Source: Streptomyces sp. NBC_01498
GTDB lineage: Bacteria; Actinomycetota; Actinomycetes; Streptomycetales; Streptomycetaceae
Reading direction: 5' to 3'
DNA: 64,000 bases
Assembly: GCF_036327775.1 (NCBI RefSeq)
Contig: NZ_CP109598.1
Location: forward strand, 4,600,001 to 4,664,000
In this document: one piece after another, positions 24,130 to 32,947 of the stretch
Numbering within the stretch: the stretch's first letter is position 1
Layout: every line of letters begins with the position of its first letter
Made by a program: the position numbers and the translations under genes
The notes under the pieces: model-generated
Told to the model about the DNA's origin: nothing
The model's input: the letters and a program-made list of their open reading frames with translations, nothing else
The model's database searches: none

Positions 24130-24798
24130 ATGGGGACGCACGACGCACATCTGATCTGGGACTGGAACGGCACGCTGCTCGACGACTTCACGGCGGTCAT
24201 CGGGGCGACCAACGCGGCGTTCGCGGACATCGGCCTGCCGCCGATCACCGCCGAGCGCTACCGGGACCTGTACTGCATGCCGATCCCGGTCTTCTACGAG
24301 CGGCTGATGGGCCGCCTCCCCACGGACGCCGAGTGGCTGGTCATGGACGCGACCTTCCACCGGTACTACGTGGAGCGGCGCGTCGCCTGCGCGCTGACCG
24401 AGGGTGTCGAGGAACTGCTGTCGGGGTGGACGCTGGCCGGTCGCAGCCAGTCCCTCCTCAGCATGTACGAGCACGAACAACTGGTGCCCGTGGTGCGGGA
24501 GTACGGGATCCACCAGCACTTCGTCCGGGTCGACGGGCGGACGGGACCCTCCGGCGGCACCAAGGCCGTGCACATGGAGCGCCATCTGACCGCCCTCGCC
24601 GCCGAAGGCCGGATAACTCCGGCGCGTACGGTGGTGATCGGTGACGCGGTGGACGACGCGCTGGCCGCCGCCCATGTGGGCGCCCGCGCGGTGCTCTACA
24701 CCGGGGGCTCGCACAGCCGCAGGAGCCTGGAGGCGGTGGGCGTCCCCGTCGTGGACAGCCTCGCCGACGCCGTCGATCTCGCGCAGAGCATGGCCTGA
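24130..24798 (+). CDS. HAD family hydrolase with DxN motif I
   Basis: A 222-residue haloacid dehalogenase-type protein. Motif I is 'IWDWNGTLLDD' with nucleophile D11, but the usual general acid/base Asp two residues on is N13. Motif II is around 'LLSMYEHEQ', and motif IV is 'VVIGDAVDDALAAAHVG'. The cap region between motifs I and II is alpha-helical. Replacement of the second Asp usually weakens or changes phosphatase activity, although this DWNGTLLDD form recurs in actinobacterial relatives that I recall, so it is probably a subfamily trait rather than a mutation. The substrate is unknown. A hairpin directly follows the stop. Confidence 0.9.
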   Translation: MGTHDAHLIWDWNGTLLDDFTAVIGATNAAFADIGLPPITAERYRDLYCMPIPVFYERLMGRLPTDAEWLVMDATFHRYYVERRVACALTEGVEELLSGWTLAGRSQSLLSMYEHEQLVPVVREYGIHQHFVRVDGRTGPSGGTKAVHMERHLTALAAEGRITPARTVVIGDAVDDALAAAHVGARAVLYTGGSHSRRSLEAVGVPVVDSLADAVDLAQSMA

Positions 24799-25191
24799 CG
24801 GCGGCCGGCCGACGGCCGCCCCACCACGGACCCGCCGTCCCCACGTCCGTCGGCGGACGGCTTGTCACTGTCCGGAACGGCAAATTTCTCGCCCTTTCTT
24901 TGTGCATATGCGGTTCATGACGGGTCAGGGGTGCGGCGGGATAGCCTGGGGCCGTGATCAGTGCGATAAGCCGTGGGAGCAGCGAAGCTCCCGGCCCTCG
25001 CCCGGAGTGCCACCGCGCCCCGGGCCGCACCGATCTCCCCGATCCGGCGCAGCCGTCAAGTTTGGCCGATAACGCCCCGGACATCTCTCATCGCGGCATA
25101 GCGTCGACTCCGACCGGACACCCCGCGTCGTGGCGTTGTGCTGCTTCTTTCATCGACGTCACGCAACGGCGCGCGACAGGAGCCAGAGGAC
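24799..25191. other. Intergenic region upstream of the glutamate dehydrogenase gene
   Basis: This stretch begins with a hairpin (8-bp stem, 24800-24807 with 24813-24820) that likely terminates the HAD gene. A candidate -10 hexamer TAGCCT at 24942-24947 lies 6 nt before a GTG at 24954 that opens a ~100-codon frame overlapping the dehydrogenase start. Whether this is a leaderless upstream ORF or chance is open; the codon pattern is only partly Streptomyces-like. Confidence 0.5.
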
Positions 25192-28100
25192 ATGCAGACC
25201 AAGCTGGACGAAGCCAAGGCCGAGCTGCTCGCACGGGCGGCCCGGGTCGCTGAGAACAGCCCAGCCGGGGGGGCTGGGGGTCTGGGAGGCACCTCCCGGA
25301 ACGACTCGGCCGCGACGGCGACCGACGAAGCCACGGACGGCGGGAAGCAGCCGGACGGCGAGTCCCTGCTCGCCTTCCTCCAGAGGTACTACCTCCACAC
25401 CGCCCCGGACGACCTCGCCGACCGCGACCCGGTCGACATCTACGGCGCGGCGCTCTCCCACTACCGCCTGGCGGAGAACCGCCCCCAGGGCACCGCCAAC
25501 GTACGGGTCCACACCCCGTCCGTGGAGGAGAACGGCTGGACCTGCACCCACACCGTCGTGGAGGTCGTCACCGACGACATGCCGTTCCTGGTCGACTCGG
25601 TCACCAACGAGCTCACCCGGCAGAACCGCGGCATTCACGCCGTGGTCCACCCGCAGATCCTGGCCCGCCGCGATGTCACCGGCAAGCTCGTCGAGGTCCT
25701 TCCGGGCGGCCGGGGCGACGACGCCGAGCAGGCGCACGACACCCTGACCGAGTCCTGGATCCACGTCGAGATCGACCGTGAGACCGACCGCTCCGACCTC
25801 AAGCAGATCACCTCCGACCTGCTGCGAGTCCTGTCCGACGCCCGCGAGGCCGTCGAGGACTGGGAGAAGATGCGCGGGTCCGCTCTGCGTATCGCGGACG
25901 AGCTGCCCGACGAGCCGACCGCCGACGACCTGCGTGTCCAGGAGGTCGACGAGGCGCGCGAACTGCTGCGCTGGCTGGCCGACAACCACTTCACCTTCCT
26001 CGGCTACCGCGAGTACGAGCTGACGGGCGACGACTCCCTGACCGCCGTCCCCGGCACCGGCCTCGGCATCCTGCGCTCCGACCCGCGGCACGCCGACGAC
26101 GAGGACCACCCGGTGAGCCCGTCGTTCAACCGGCTGTCCGCCGACGTCCGCGCCAAGGCCCGCGAGCACAAGGTCCTCGTCCTGACCAAGGCCAACAGCC
26201 GCTCCACCGTGCACCGGTCGAGCTATCTCGACTACGTGGGCGTGAAGAAGTTCGACGACAAGGGCGACGTCGTCGGTGAGCGCCGCTTCCTGGGCCTGTT
26301 CTCCTCGGCGGCGTACACCGAGTCCGTACGCCGTGTGCCCGTCGTACGGCGCAAGGTCGCCGAGGTCCTGGAGGGCGCCGGATTCTCGCCCAACAGCCAC
26401 GACGGTCGCGACCTGATGCAGATCCTGGAGACGTACCCGCGCGACGAGCTGTTCCAGACGCCGGTCGACCAGCTGCGCTCCATCGTCACCAGCGTCCTGT
26501 ACCTCCAGGAGCGGCGCCGGCTGCGCCTCTACCTCCGCCAGGACGAGTACGGGCGCTACTACTCCGCCCTGATCTACCTGCCGCGCGACCGCTACACCAC
26601 CGGCGTGCGGCTGCGTGTGATCGACATCCTCAAGGAGGAGCTGGGCGGCACCAGCGTCGACTTCACCGCCTGGAACACCGAGTCGATCCTCTCCCGGATC
26701 CACTTCGTCGTACGGGTCCCGCAGGGCACCCCGCTGACCGGGCTCACCGACGCCGACGTCGAACGCATCGAGGCCCGGCTCGTGGAGGCCGCCCGCTCCT
26801 GGGCCGACGGCTTCGGCGAGGCGCTCAACGCCGAGCTGGGCGAGGAGCGCGCCGCCGAACTGCTGCGCCGTTACGGCAACGCCTTCCCCGAGGGCTACAA
26901 GGCCGACCACTCGCCGCGCTCCGCGGTCGCCGACCTCGTCCGGGTCGAGGAACTGAGCCGTGACGAGAAGGACTTCGCGCTCTCCCTGTACGAACCGGTC
27001 GGCGCCGCACCCGGCGAACGCCGCTTCAAGATCTACCGCACCGGTGAGCAGGTCTCCCTCTCCGCCGTCCTGCCGGTGCTCCAGCAGCTCGGCGTCGAGG
27101 TCGTGGACGAGCGGCCGTACGAGCTGCGCTGCGCGGACCGCGCCCACGCCTGGATCTACGACTTCGGCCTGCGCATGCCGCACGGCGAGGGCGGCCAGCC
27201 CAAGGACGAGCGCCTCGCCGAGGACGTCCGCGAGCGCTTCCAGGACGCCTTCGCCGCCGTCTGGACGGGCGAGGCGGAGAACGACGGCTTCAACTCCCTC
27301 GTGCTGAGGGCCGGACTCAACTGGCGCGAGGCGATGGTGCTGCGCGCCTACGCGAAGTATCTGCGCCAGGCCGGGGCGACCTTCAGCCAGGACTACATGG
27401 AGGACACCCTCCGTAACAACGTCCACACCACCCGGCTGCTGGTCTCCCTCTTCGAGGCCCGGATGGCGCCCAACCGCCAGCGGGCCGGCACGGAGCTGAT
27501 CGAAGGGCTCCTCGAAGAACTGACCGGCGCGCTCGACCAGGTCGCCAGCCTCGACGAGGACCGCATCCTCCGCTCGTTCCTCACCGTCATCAAGGCCACG
27601 CTGCGGACCAACTTCTTCCAGAGCACCAGCAAGGGGCCGGACGGCAAGGCGGGTGCGGGCCGCCGTTCCGTCGCCGACCGGCACCACAGCTACGTGTCGA
27701 TGAAGTTCGACCCGCAGGCCATCCCCGACCTGCCCGCGCCCCGCCCGGCGTACGAGATCTGGGTCTACTCGCCCCGTGTCGAGGGCGTTCACCTGCGCTT
27801 CGGCAAGGTCGCCCGCGGCGGTCTGCGCTGGTCCGACCGGCGTGAGGACTTCCGTACGGAGATCCTCGGCCTGGTCAAGGCGCAGATGGTCAAGAACACG
27901 GTCATCGTGCCGGTCGGCGCCAAGGGCGGCTTCGTCGCCAAGCACCTCCCCGACCCGGCCGTGGACCGCGACGCCTGGCTCGCCGAGGGCATCGGCGCCT
28001 ACAAGACCTTCATCTCGGCCCTCCTCGACATCACGGACAACATGGTGGCGGGCGAGGTCGTGCACCCGGCCGACGTGGTGCGGCACGACGAGGACGACAC

Positions 28101-30240
28101 GTATCTGGTCGTCGCCGCAGACAAGGGCACCGCCAGCTTCTCCGACATCGCCAACGAGGTCGCGATCGCCTACGACTTCTGGCTCGGCGACGCCTTCGCC
28201 TCCGGCGGCTCCGCCGGTTACGACCACAAGGGCATGGGCATCACCGCGCGCGGCGCCTGGGAGTCCGTCAAGCGGCACTTCCGCGAGATGGGCCACGACA
28301 CCCAGACCGAGGACTTCACCGTCGCCGGTGTCGGCGACATGTCCGGTGACGTCTTCGGCAACGGCATGCTGCTCTCCGAGCACATCCGGCTCGTCGCCGC
28401 CTTCGACCACCGGCACATCTTCATCGACCCGAAGCCGGACGCGGCCACCTCGTTCGCCGAGCGCCGCCGCCTCTTCGAACTGCCCCGCAGCTCCTGGGCG
28501 GACTACGACACCTCACTGCTCTCCGCGGGCGGCGGGATCCACCCCCGTACGGCGAAGTCGATCCCGGTCAACGCGCACATGCGCGAGGCGCTGGGGATCG
28601 AGGGAGGCGTGGCCAAGCTGACGCCGGCCGATCTGATGCGGGCGATCCTCAAGGCACCGGTCGACCTGATGTGGAACGGCGGCATCGGTACGTACATCAA
28701 GTCGTCCGCCGAGTCGAACGCGGACGTGGGCGACAAGGCCAACGACTCCATCCGGATCAACGGCGAGGACCTGCGCGCCAAGGTCGTCGGCGAGGGCGGA
28801 AACCTGGGCGCGACCCAGCTCGGCCGCATCGAGTTCGCCCGGCGCGGCGCCGACGGCCGGGGCGGCAAGATCAACACCGACGCCATCGACAACAGCGCCG
28901 GTGTGGACACCTCCGACCACGAGGTGAACATCAAGATCCTGCTCAACAGCCTCGTGACGGAAGGCGACATGACCGTCAAGCAGCGCAACAAGCTGCTGGC
29001 GGCCATGACCGACGAGATCGGCCGCCTGGTGCTGCGCAACAACTACGCGCAGAACGTGGCCCTCACCAACGCCGTGCTCCAGGCACCCTCGCTGCTCCAC
29101 GCGCACCAGCGGTTCATGCGCCGCCTGGAGCGGGACGGCAATCTCAACCGGGAGCTGGAGTTCCTGCCCGCCGACCGCCAGATCCGCGAACTGCTCAACG
29201 CGGGCAAGGGGCTCTCCCAGCCCGAACTCGCCGTACTGCTCGCCTACACCAAGATCACCGTCGCCGACGAGCTGATCTCCACGGAGCTGCCGGACGACCC
29301 GTATCTGCGCAAGCTCCTCTACGCGTACTTCCCCGCGCAGCTCCGCGAGAAGTTCTCCGAGCAGATCGACACGCACGCGCTGCGCCGCGAGATCATCACG
29401 ACGGTGCTGGTCAACGACACCGTGAACACCGGCGGTTCGACCTTCCTGCACCGGCTGCGGGAGGAGACCGGGGCGTCGATCGAGGAGATCGTACGGGCGC
29501 AGACGGCCGCCCGGGAGATCTTCGGGCTCGGCGCGGTCTGGGACTCGGTCGAGGCGCTGGACAACAGTGTCGCCTCCGACGTCCAGACCCGGATCAGGCT
29601 CCACTCGCGGCGGCTGGTCGAGCGCGGCACCCGCTGGCTGCTGGGCAACCGGCCGCAGCCGGTGGAGATCGCCGGGACCGTCGAGTTCTTCGCGGAGGGC
29701 GTGGAGCAGGTCTGGCAGAAGCTGCCGCAGCTCCTGCGCGGCGCGGATCTGGAGTGGTACCAGAACATCGTGGGCGAGCTCACCCGGGAGGGTGTGCCCG
29801 AGGTGCTGGCGCTGCGGGTCGCCGGATTCTCCGCGGCGTTCCCCGCGCTCGACATCGTGCGGATCGCCGACCGGACGGGCAAGGACCCGCTGGCCGTGGC
29901 CGAGGTGTACTACGACCTCGGCGACCGGCTGCGGATCACCCAGCTGATGGACCGGATCATCGAACTGCCGAGGGCCGACCGCTGGCAGTCCATGGCCCGC
30001 GCGTCGATCCGTGAGGATCTGTACGCGGCGCACGCCGCCCTGACGTCGGACGTGCTGTCCGTCGGCGACAGCACCGCCACGCCGGAGGAGCGGTTCAAGG
30101 CGTGGGAGCAGAAGAACGCGGCGATTCTCGGGCGTTCACGTGCCACGCTGGAGGAGATCCAGAGTTCGGACTCCTTCGACCTGGCGAACCTGTCGGTCGC
30201 GATGCGGACGATGCGGACCCTGCTGCGGTCGCACGCCTAG
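25192..30240 (+). CDS. NAD-dependent glutamate dehydrogenase, large (180-kDa class)
   Basis: A 1682-residue cytoplasmic enzyme oxidising glutamate to 2-oxoglutarate and ammonia. ACT-like regulatory segments fill the N-terminal half ('VTDDMPFLVDSVTNELTRQ'). The catalytic core near residues 870-930 has 'GGLRWSDRREDFRTEILGL' and 'VIVPVGAKGGF', followed by an NAD-binding region ('MSGDVFGNGML') and a long helical tail. This is the family first characterised in S. clavuligerus. The start at 25192 follows a purine-rich GGAGCCAGAGGA box. Residues about 20-35 (NSPAGGAGGLGGTSRN) look like an in-frame copy of a repeated intergenic element and add a Gly-rich insertion. It ends in an 18-bp terminator. Confidence 0.97.
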   Translation: MQTKLDEAKAELLARAARVAENSPAGGAGGLGGTSRNDSAATATDEATDGGKQPDGESLLAFLQRYYLHTAPDDLADRDPVDIYGAALSHYRLAENRPQGTANVRVHTPSVEENGWTCTHTVVEVVTDDMPFLVDSVTNELTRQNRGIHAVVHPQILARRDVTGKLVEVLPGGRGDDAEQAHDTLTESWIHVEIDRETDRSDLKQITSDLLRVLSDAREAVEDWEKMRGSALRIADELPDEPTADDLRVQEVDEARELLRWLADNHFTFLGYREYELTGDDSLTAVPGTGLGILRSDPRHADDEDHPVSPSFNRLSADVRAKAREHKVLVLTKANSRSTVHRSSYLDYVGVKKFDDKGDVVGERRFLGLFSSAAYTESVRRVPVVRRKVAEVLEGAGFSPNSHDGRDLMQILETYPRDELFQTPVDQLRSIVTSVLYLQERRRLRLYLRQDEYGRYYSALIYLPRDRYTTGVRLRVIDILKEELGGTSVDFTAWNTESILSRIHFVVRVPQGTPLTGLTDADVERIEARLVEAARSWADGFGEALNAELGEERAAELLRRYGNAFPEGYKADHSPRSAVADLVRVEELSRDEKDFALSLYEPVGAAPGERRFKIYRTGEQVSLSAVLPVLQQLGVEVVDERPYELRCADRAHAWIYDFGLRMPHGEGGQPKDERLAEDVRERFQDAFAAVWTGEAENDGFNSLVLRAGLNWREAMVLRAYAKYLRQAGATFSQDYMEDTLRNNVHTTRLLVSLFEARMAPNRQRAGTELIEGLLEELTGALDQVASLDEDRILRSFLTVIKATLRTNFFQSTSKGPDGKAGAGRRSVADRHHSYVSMKFDPQAIPDLPAPRPAYEIWVYSPRVEGVHLRFGKVARGGLRWSDRREDFRTEILGLVKAQMVKNTVIVPVGAKGGFVAKHLPDPAVDRDAWLAEGIGAYKTFISALLDITDNMVAGEVVHPADVVRHDEDDTYLVVAADKGTASFSDIANEVAIAYDFWLGDAFASGGSAGYDHKGMGITARGAWESVKRHFREMGHDTQTEDFTVAGVGDMSGDVFGNGMLLSEHIRLVAAFDHRHIFIDPKPDAATSFAERRRLFELPRSSWADYDTSLLSAGGGIHPRTAKSIPVNAHMREALGIEGGVAKLTPADLMRAILKAPVDLMWNGGIGTYIKSSAESNADVGDKANDSIRINGEDLRAKVVGEGGNLGATQLGRIEFARRGADGRGGKINTDAIDNSAGVDTSDHEVNIKILLNSLVTEGDMTVKQRNKLLAAMTDEIGRLVLRNNYAQNVALTNAVLQAPSLLHAHQRFMRRLERDGNLNRELEFLPADRQIRELLNAGKGLSQPELAVLLAYTKITVADELISTELPDDPYLRKLLYAYFPAQLREKFSEQIDTHALRREIITTVLVNDTVNTGGSTFLHRLREETGASIEEIVRAQTAAREIFGLGAVWDSVEALDNSVASDVQTRIRLHSRRLVERGTRWLLGNRPQPVEIAGTVEFFAEGVEQVWQKLPQLLRGADLEWYQNIVGELTREGVPEVLALRVAGFSAAFPALDIVRIADRTGKDPLAVAEVYYDLGDRLRITQLMDRIIELPRADRWQSMARASIREDLYAAHAALTSDVLSVGDSTATPEERFKAWEQKNAAILGRSRATLEEIQSSDSFDLANLSVAMRTMRTLLRSHA
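25259..25297. repeat. Hairpin-rich repeat element inside the dehydrogenase ORF
   Basis: Two adjacent inverted repeats are present: CCAGCC/GGCTGG (25261-25266 with 25272-25277), then GGGAGG-CA-CCTCCC (25284-25297). The part at 25274-25297 resembles 45663-45686 in a non-coding region; both read CTGGGGG-N3-GGGAGG followed by a C-rich arm. In the ORF it encodes a Gly/Ala/Pro stretch without shifting the frame. Confidence 0.7.
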
Positions 30241-30267
30241 ACCGGTCCCCGTCCAGGGGACATCGAC

Positions 30268-30305
30268 AGGGGGCTGCCCGGCACCACGGTGCCGGGCAGC
30301 CCCCT
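30268..30305. terminator. Bidirectional terminator between dehydrogenase and ABC exporter genes
   Basis: A perfect 18-bp inverted repeat (30268-30285 with 30288-30305) lies between two converging genes, 28 nt after the dehydrogenase stop and 44 nt after the stop of the leftward ABC ATPase gene. It can serve both. Confidence 0.92.
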
Positions 30306-30348
30306 GCGGCCTTCGCGCCGTTCCCCCGCGCCCGACGGCGCGCCGGGA

Positions 30349-31173
30349 TCAGCGCGTGCGTTTCTTCGGGGCCCCCGTGAACTCCTCGTACGCCGCGACG
30401 ACTTCCGCCGCCGGGCCGTCCATCCGCAGCGTCCCCGACTCCAGCCAGATCGCTCGGTCGCAGGTCTCCCGGATCGTCCGGTTGCTGTGGCTGACCAGGA
30501 AGACCGTGCCCGCCTCCGCCCGCAGTTCCGCGATGCGCTCCTTGCTCCGCTTCTGGAACCCGGCGTCCCCCGTGGACAGCGCCTCGTCGATCAGCAGTAC
30601 GTCATGGGTCTTGGCCGCCGCGATGGAGAAGCGGAGCCGGGCGCCCATGCCGGACGAGTAGGTCCGCATCGGCAGGGTGATGAAGTCGCCCTTCTCGTTG
30701 ATCCCGGAGAACTCGACGATGTCCGCGTAACGGCTCCTGACCTGCGCGCGCGTCATACCCATGGCGAGCCCGCCGAGTATCACGTTGCGCTCGCCCGTCA
30801 GGTCGCTCATCAGCGCCGCGTTGACGCCGAGGAGGGAGGGCTGGCCCCGGGTGTAGACGCTGCCCCGGCTCGGCGGCAGCAGTCCGGCGACCGCCTTGAG
30901 CAGGGTCGACTTCCCGGAGCCGTTGGAACCGATGAGACCGATCGCCTCTCCCTTGTACGCGACGAAGCTCACGCCCCGTACGGCGTGCACCTCGCGCGCG
31001 CCGGGGCTCCGCCGGCGCGAGACGATCCGGTTGAGCGCCGAGGTGGCACTTCCCTTGCCGCCCTTGGTGCCGTGCACGGTGTAGGTGATGTGGACGCCGT
31101 CGACGACGACGGTCGGGACACGCTCGGTGTCGGTCTCGGCAGCCGTATCACTACCGGTACGGGTCTCAGCCAC
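30349..31173 (-). CDS. ABC transporter ATP-binding protein, polysaccharide/teichoic acid export (TagH-like)
   Basis: A 274-residue ATPase from the GTG at 31173, which overlaps the stop of the permease gene by 8 nt. Motifs are Walker A 'GLIGSNGSGKST', the signature 'YSSGMGARLRFSIA', Walker B 'DVLLIDEAL' and the switch His in 'TVFLVSHSNRTI'. The 'SSGMGARLRF' form of the signature and the N-terminal extension mark the exporter subfamily that moves lipid-linked cell-wall polymers with an ABC-2 permease. Its position next to the glycerophosphotransferase cluster supports a wall teichoic acid-like substrate. The exact polymer is unknown. Confidence 0.94.
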   Translation of the reverse strand: MAETRTGSDTAAETDTERVPTVVVDGVHITYTVHGTKGGKGSATSALNRIVSRRRSPGAREVHAVRGVSFVAYKGEAIGLIGSNGSGKSTLLKAVAGLLPPSRGSVYTRGQPSLLGVNAALMSDLTGERNVILGGLAMGMTRAQVRSRYADIVEFSGINEKGDFITLPMRTYSSGMGARLRFSIAAAKTHDVLLIDEALSTGDAGFQKRSKERIAELRAEAGTVFLVSHSNRTIRETCDRAIWLESGTLRMDGPAAEVVAAYEEFTGAPKKRTR

Positions 31174-32164
31174 GGCCGTACTTCTCCTCCGCCTGCCAGA
31201 AGAACAGGAATCCGCCGGCCCCGACGAGCACCGCCCAGCCGGTCGAGACCAGCCAGACATGGGGCGGGAGTTGACCGGCGGTGAAACTGTCGATGAGCGC
31301 GAAGCGCATCAGATCGATGTAGACGGCCGCCGGATTGCATTCGAGCGCCAGCCGGACCAGGTGCGGGACGGTCTGGTCCTTGAACACCGTGTCCAGGCTC
31401 CACATCACCCCGGACGCGTACATCCACGTACGCAGCACGAACGGCGTCAGCTGCGCGAGGTCGGGCGTCGCCGCCGTCAGCCGCGCGACGATCATCGCCA
31501 GCCCGGTGTTGAACAGGGTCTGGAGCGCGAGGGCGGGGACGGCCAGCAGCCAGGCGGGGCTCGGGTACTGCCCGAACACGGCCAGGATCACCGCCAGCGC
31601 GCCCAGCGAGAAGAGCAGCTGCTGCGCCTGCTGGAGGGCGAGCGCCAGCGGGAGGGAGGCGCGCGGGAAGTGCAGGGCGCGTACGAGGCCGATGTTCCCG
31701 GATATCGCGCGGGTCCCGGCGGTGACGGTGCCGGCCGTGAACGTCCAGATGAAGACGCCGGTGACCAGGAACGGGACGAAGTCCGCCACCCCGTCCTTGG
31801 TGTCGAGCAGGACGCCGAAGATGAAGTAGTAGACGGTCGCGTTGAGCAGCGGCGTCATGATCTGCCAGAGCTGGCCGAGCTTCGCCTTGCTGTACTGCGA
31901 GGTCAGCCGCGCGGTGGCGAAGGCGACGACGAAGTGGCGGCGGGAGTGCAGCCCGCGCAGGTACGCGGGGAGTGAGGGCCGGGCGCCGCTCTCGGTAAGA
32001 CCGTGCCGGGCGGCGAAGGCGCGCAGGTCCGGCGGGAGCGTGGGGAGCGGCGGGAGGGAGGCGGCCGATACCGGGGTGTCCGAGGGGCCCGGTGCCCCCG
32101 GGCGGGTCGGAGGGGCGGTGCCGGGGGCCCGGACCGGGGCGGGGGAAGCGGTCGTCTGGCTCAC
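31166..32164 (-). CDS. ABC-2 type polysaccharide/teichoic acid export permease (TagG-like)
   Basis: A 332-residue membrane protein. A ~70-residue Pro/Ala-rich cytoplasmic head is followed by an ABC-2 domain with about six helices, including 'IMTPLLNATVYYFIFGVLL', 'TGVFIWTFTAGTV', 'LLFSLGALAVILAVF' and 'VWLVSTGWAVLVGAGGFLFFW'. It would form the channel for the ATPase encoded immediately downstream. The start is a GTG at 32164 preceded by a ~90-nt leader from the predicted promoter at 32264-32293. A palindrome overlaps the expected transcription start, so the divergent TetR protein is the likely regulator. Confidence 0.93.
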   Translation of the reverse strand: MSQTTASPAPVRAPGTAPPTRPGAPGPSDTPVSAASLPPLPTLPPDLRAFAARHGLTESGARPSLPAYLRGLHSRRHFVVAFATARLTSQYSKAKLGQLWQIMTPLLNATVYYFIFGVLLDTKDGVADFVPFLVTGVFIWTFTAGTVTAGTRAISGNIGLVRALHFPRASLPLALALQQAQQLLFSLGALAVILAVFGQYPSPAWLLAVPALALQTLFNTGLAMIVARLTAATPDLAQLTPFVLRTWMYASGVMWSLDTVFKDQTVPHLVRLALECNPAAVYIDLMRFALIDSFTAGQLPPHVWLVSTGWAVLVGAGGFLFFWQAEEKYGRG

Positions 32165-32243
32165 GAAGGTCGCTTTCGACGAGGGGCATCGAGCGGGGGC
32201 GGCGGGAGAACGAGGCGGTCGACGGTGGAGACGACGGGACGGG

Positions 32244-32262
32244 ACCGTTTCGTCGTAACGGT
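32244..32262. promoter_or_regulatory. Candidate TetR operator O1 (19-bp palindrome)
   Basis: ACCGTT-TCGTCGT-AACGGT is a perfect 6-bp inverted repeat with a 7-nt centre in the divergent region between the exporter genes and the tetR gene. It lies just downstream of the leftward -10 hexamer, covering the expected transcription start of the exporter operon. A near copy lies 49 bp away. Confidence 0.7.
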
Positions 32263-32263
32263 G

Positions 32264-32293
32264 AGGTTAGAACGGAAGCACGTCGCAACGCAA
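32264..32293 (-). promoter_or_regulatory. Candidate promoter of the tagGH-like operon
   Basis: On the minus strand, TTGCGT (32288-32293) and TAACCT (32264-32269) are separated by 18 nt, a fair match to the principal sigma factor consensus in Streptomyces. Transcription would start inside operator O1. Confidence 0.5.
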
Positions 32294-32311
32294 CCGTTTC
32301 GTCGTGACGCC
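32293..32311. promoter_or_regulatory. Candidate TetR operator O2
   Basis: ACCGTTTCGTCG is identical to the first 12 bases of O1 and the copy continues TGACG where O1 has TAACG (16 of 17 bases equal), but the right half-site is degraded. It spans the -35 region expected for the tetR gene (-10 TATGCT at 32320-32325), which suggests autoregulation. Confidence 0.6.
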
Positions 32312-32332
32312 CATGACGCTATGCTCGGCGCC

Positions 32333-32947
32333 ATGCCCCCGGACCCCCGCCTCGCACGCCGCGCCCCCGCGGGAGCCGCCGTGCTCCGTGAGGACGTGAC
32401 CGACGCCATCCGCTCCGCCGTCTTCGAGGAACTGGCGGCCGTCGGGTTCGCCCGGATGTCCATCGAGGGCATCGCCCGCCGGGCCGGTGTCGGCAAGACC
32501 GCCGTGTACCGGCGCTGGAAGTCCAAACTCGCGCTGGTCCTCGACCTGGTCTCCGCCGTCGCGGCCCAGGGGCTGCCCGTACCGGCGACCGGTTCGCTGT
32601 ACGGGGACGTACGCGCCCTGCTCGAAGTGGCCTCGCACGCCCTGCGCCATCCGCTGGCCTCCCGCGTCATCCCCGACCTGCTGGTCGAGGCCGCCCGCCA
32701 CCCGGAGATCTCCGACGCCATCAAGTCGGCCCTGCTGGACGGCGACCACGGGATCGCGGCGGTGGTCGTCCGCGAGGCCGTCGCCCGCGGCGAACTGCCC
32801 GCCGGCACCGACCCCGACCTGGCGCTCGACCTCATCGCGGGGCCGCTCTACTGGCGGCTGGTCGTCGTACGGGGCGATCTGCCCGCCGGCTATCTCGACG
32901 ACCTCGCCACCACGGCCGTCACGGCCCTGACCCGCCGACGGGAGTGA
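32333..32947 (+). CDS. TetR/AcrR family transcriptional regulator
   Basis: About 204 residues. The N-terminal TetR helix-turn-helix is clear ('MSIEGIARRAGVGKTAVYRRWKSK'), followed by a helical ligand-binding domain ('ALLEVASHALRHPLASRVIPDLLVEAARHPE'). The ATG at 32333 or the in-frame ATG at 32321 could start it. A TATGCT hexamer lies at 32320-32325, 7 nt before 32333, so a leaderless transcript beginning at 32333 is likely. It diverges from the exporter genes and probably controls them and itself through the two operators. Its ligand is unknown. Confidence 0.9.
   Translation: MPPDPRLARRAPAGAAVLREDVTDAIRSAVFEELAAVGFARMSIEGIARRAGVGKTAVYRRWKSKLALVLDLVSAVAAQGLPVPATGSLYGDVRALLEVASHALRHPLASRVIPDLLVEAARHPEISDAIKSALLDGDHGIAAVVVREAVARGELPAGTDPDLALDLIAGPLYWRLVVVRGDLPAGYLDDLATTAVTALTRRRE

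Noticed and set aside
25159..28416. 1085-codon minus-strand frame across the glutamate dehydrogenase gene
   Set aside because: It is the shadow of a strongly conserved enzyme; its product is Val/Gly/Arg-rich with no domain.
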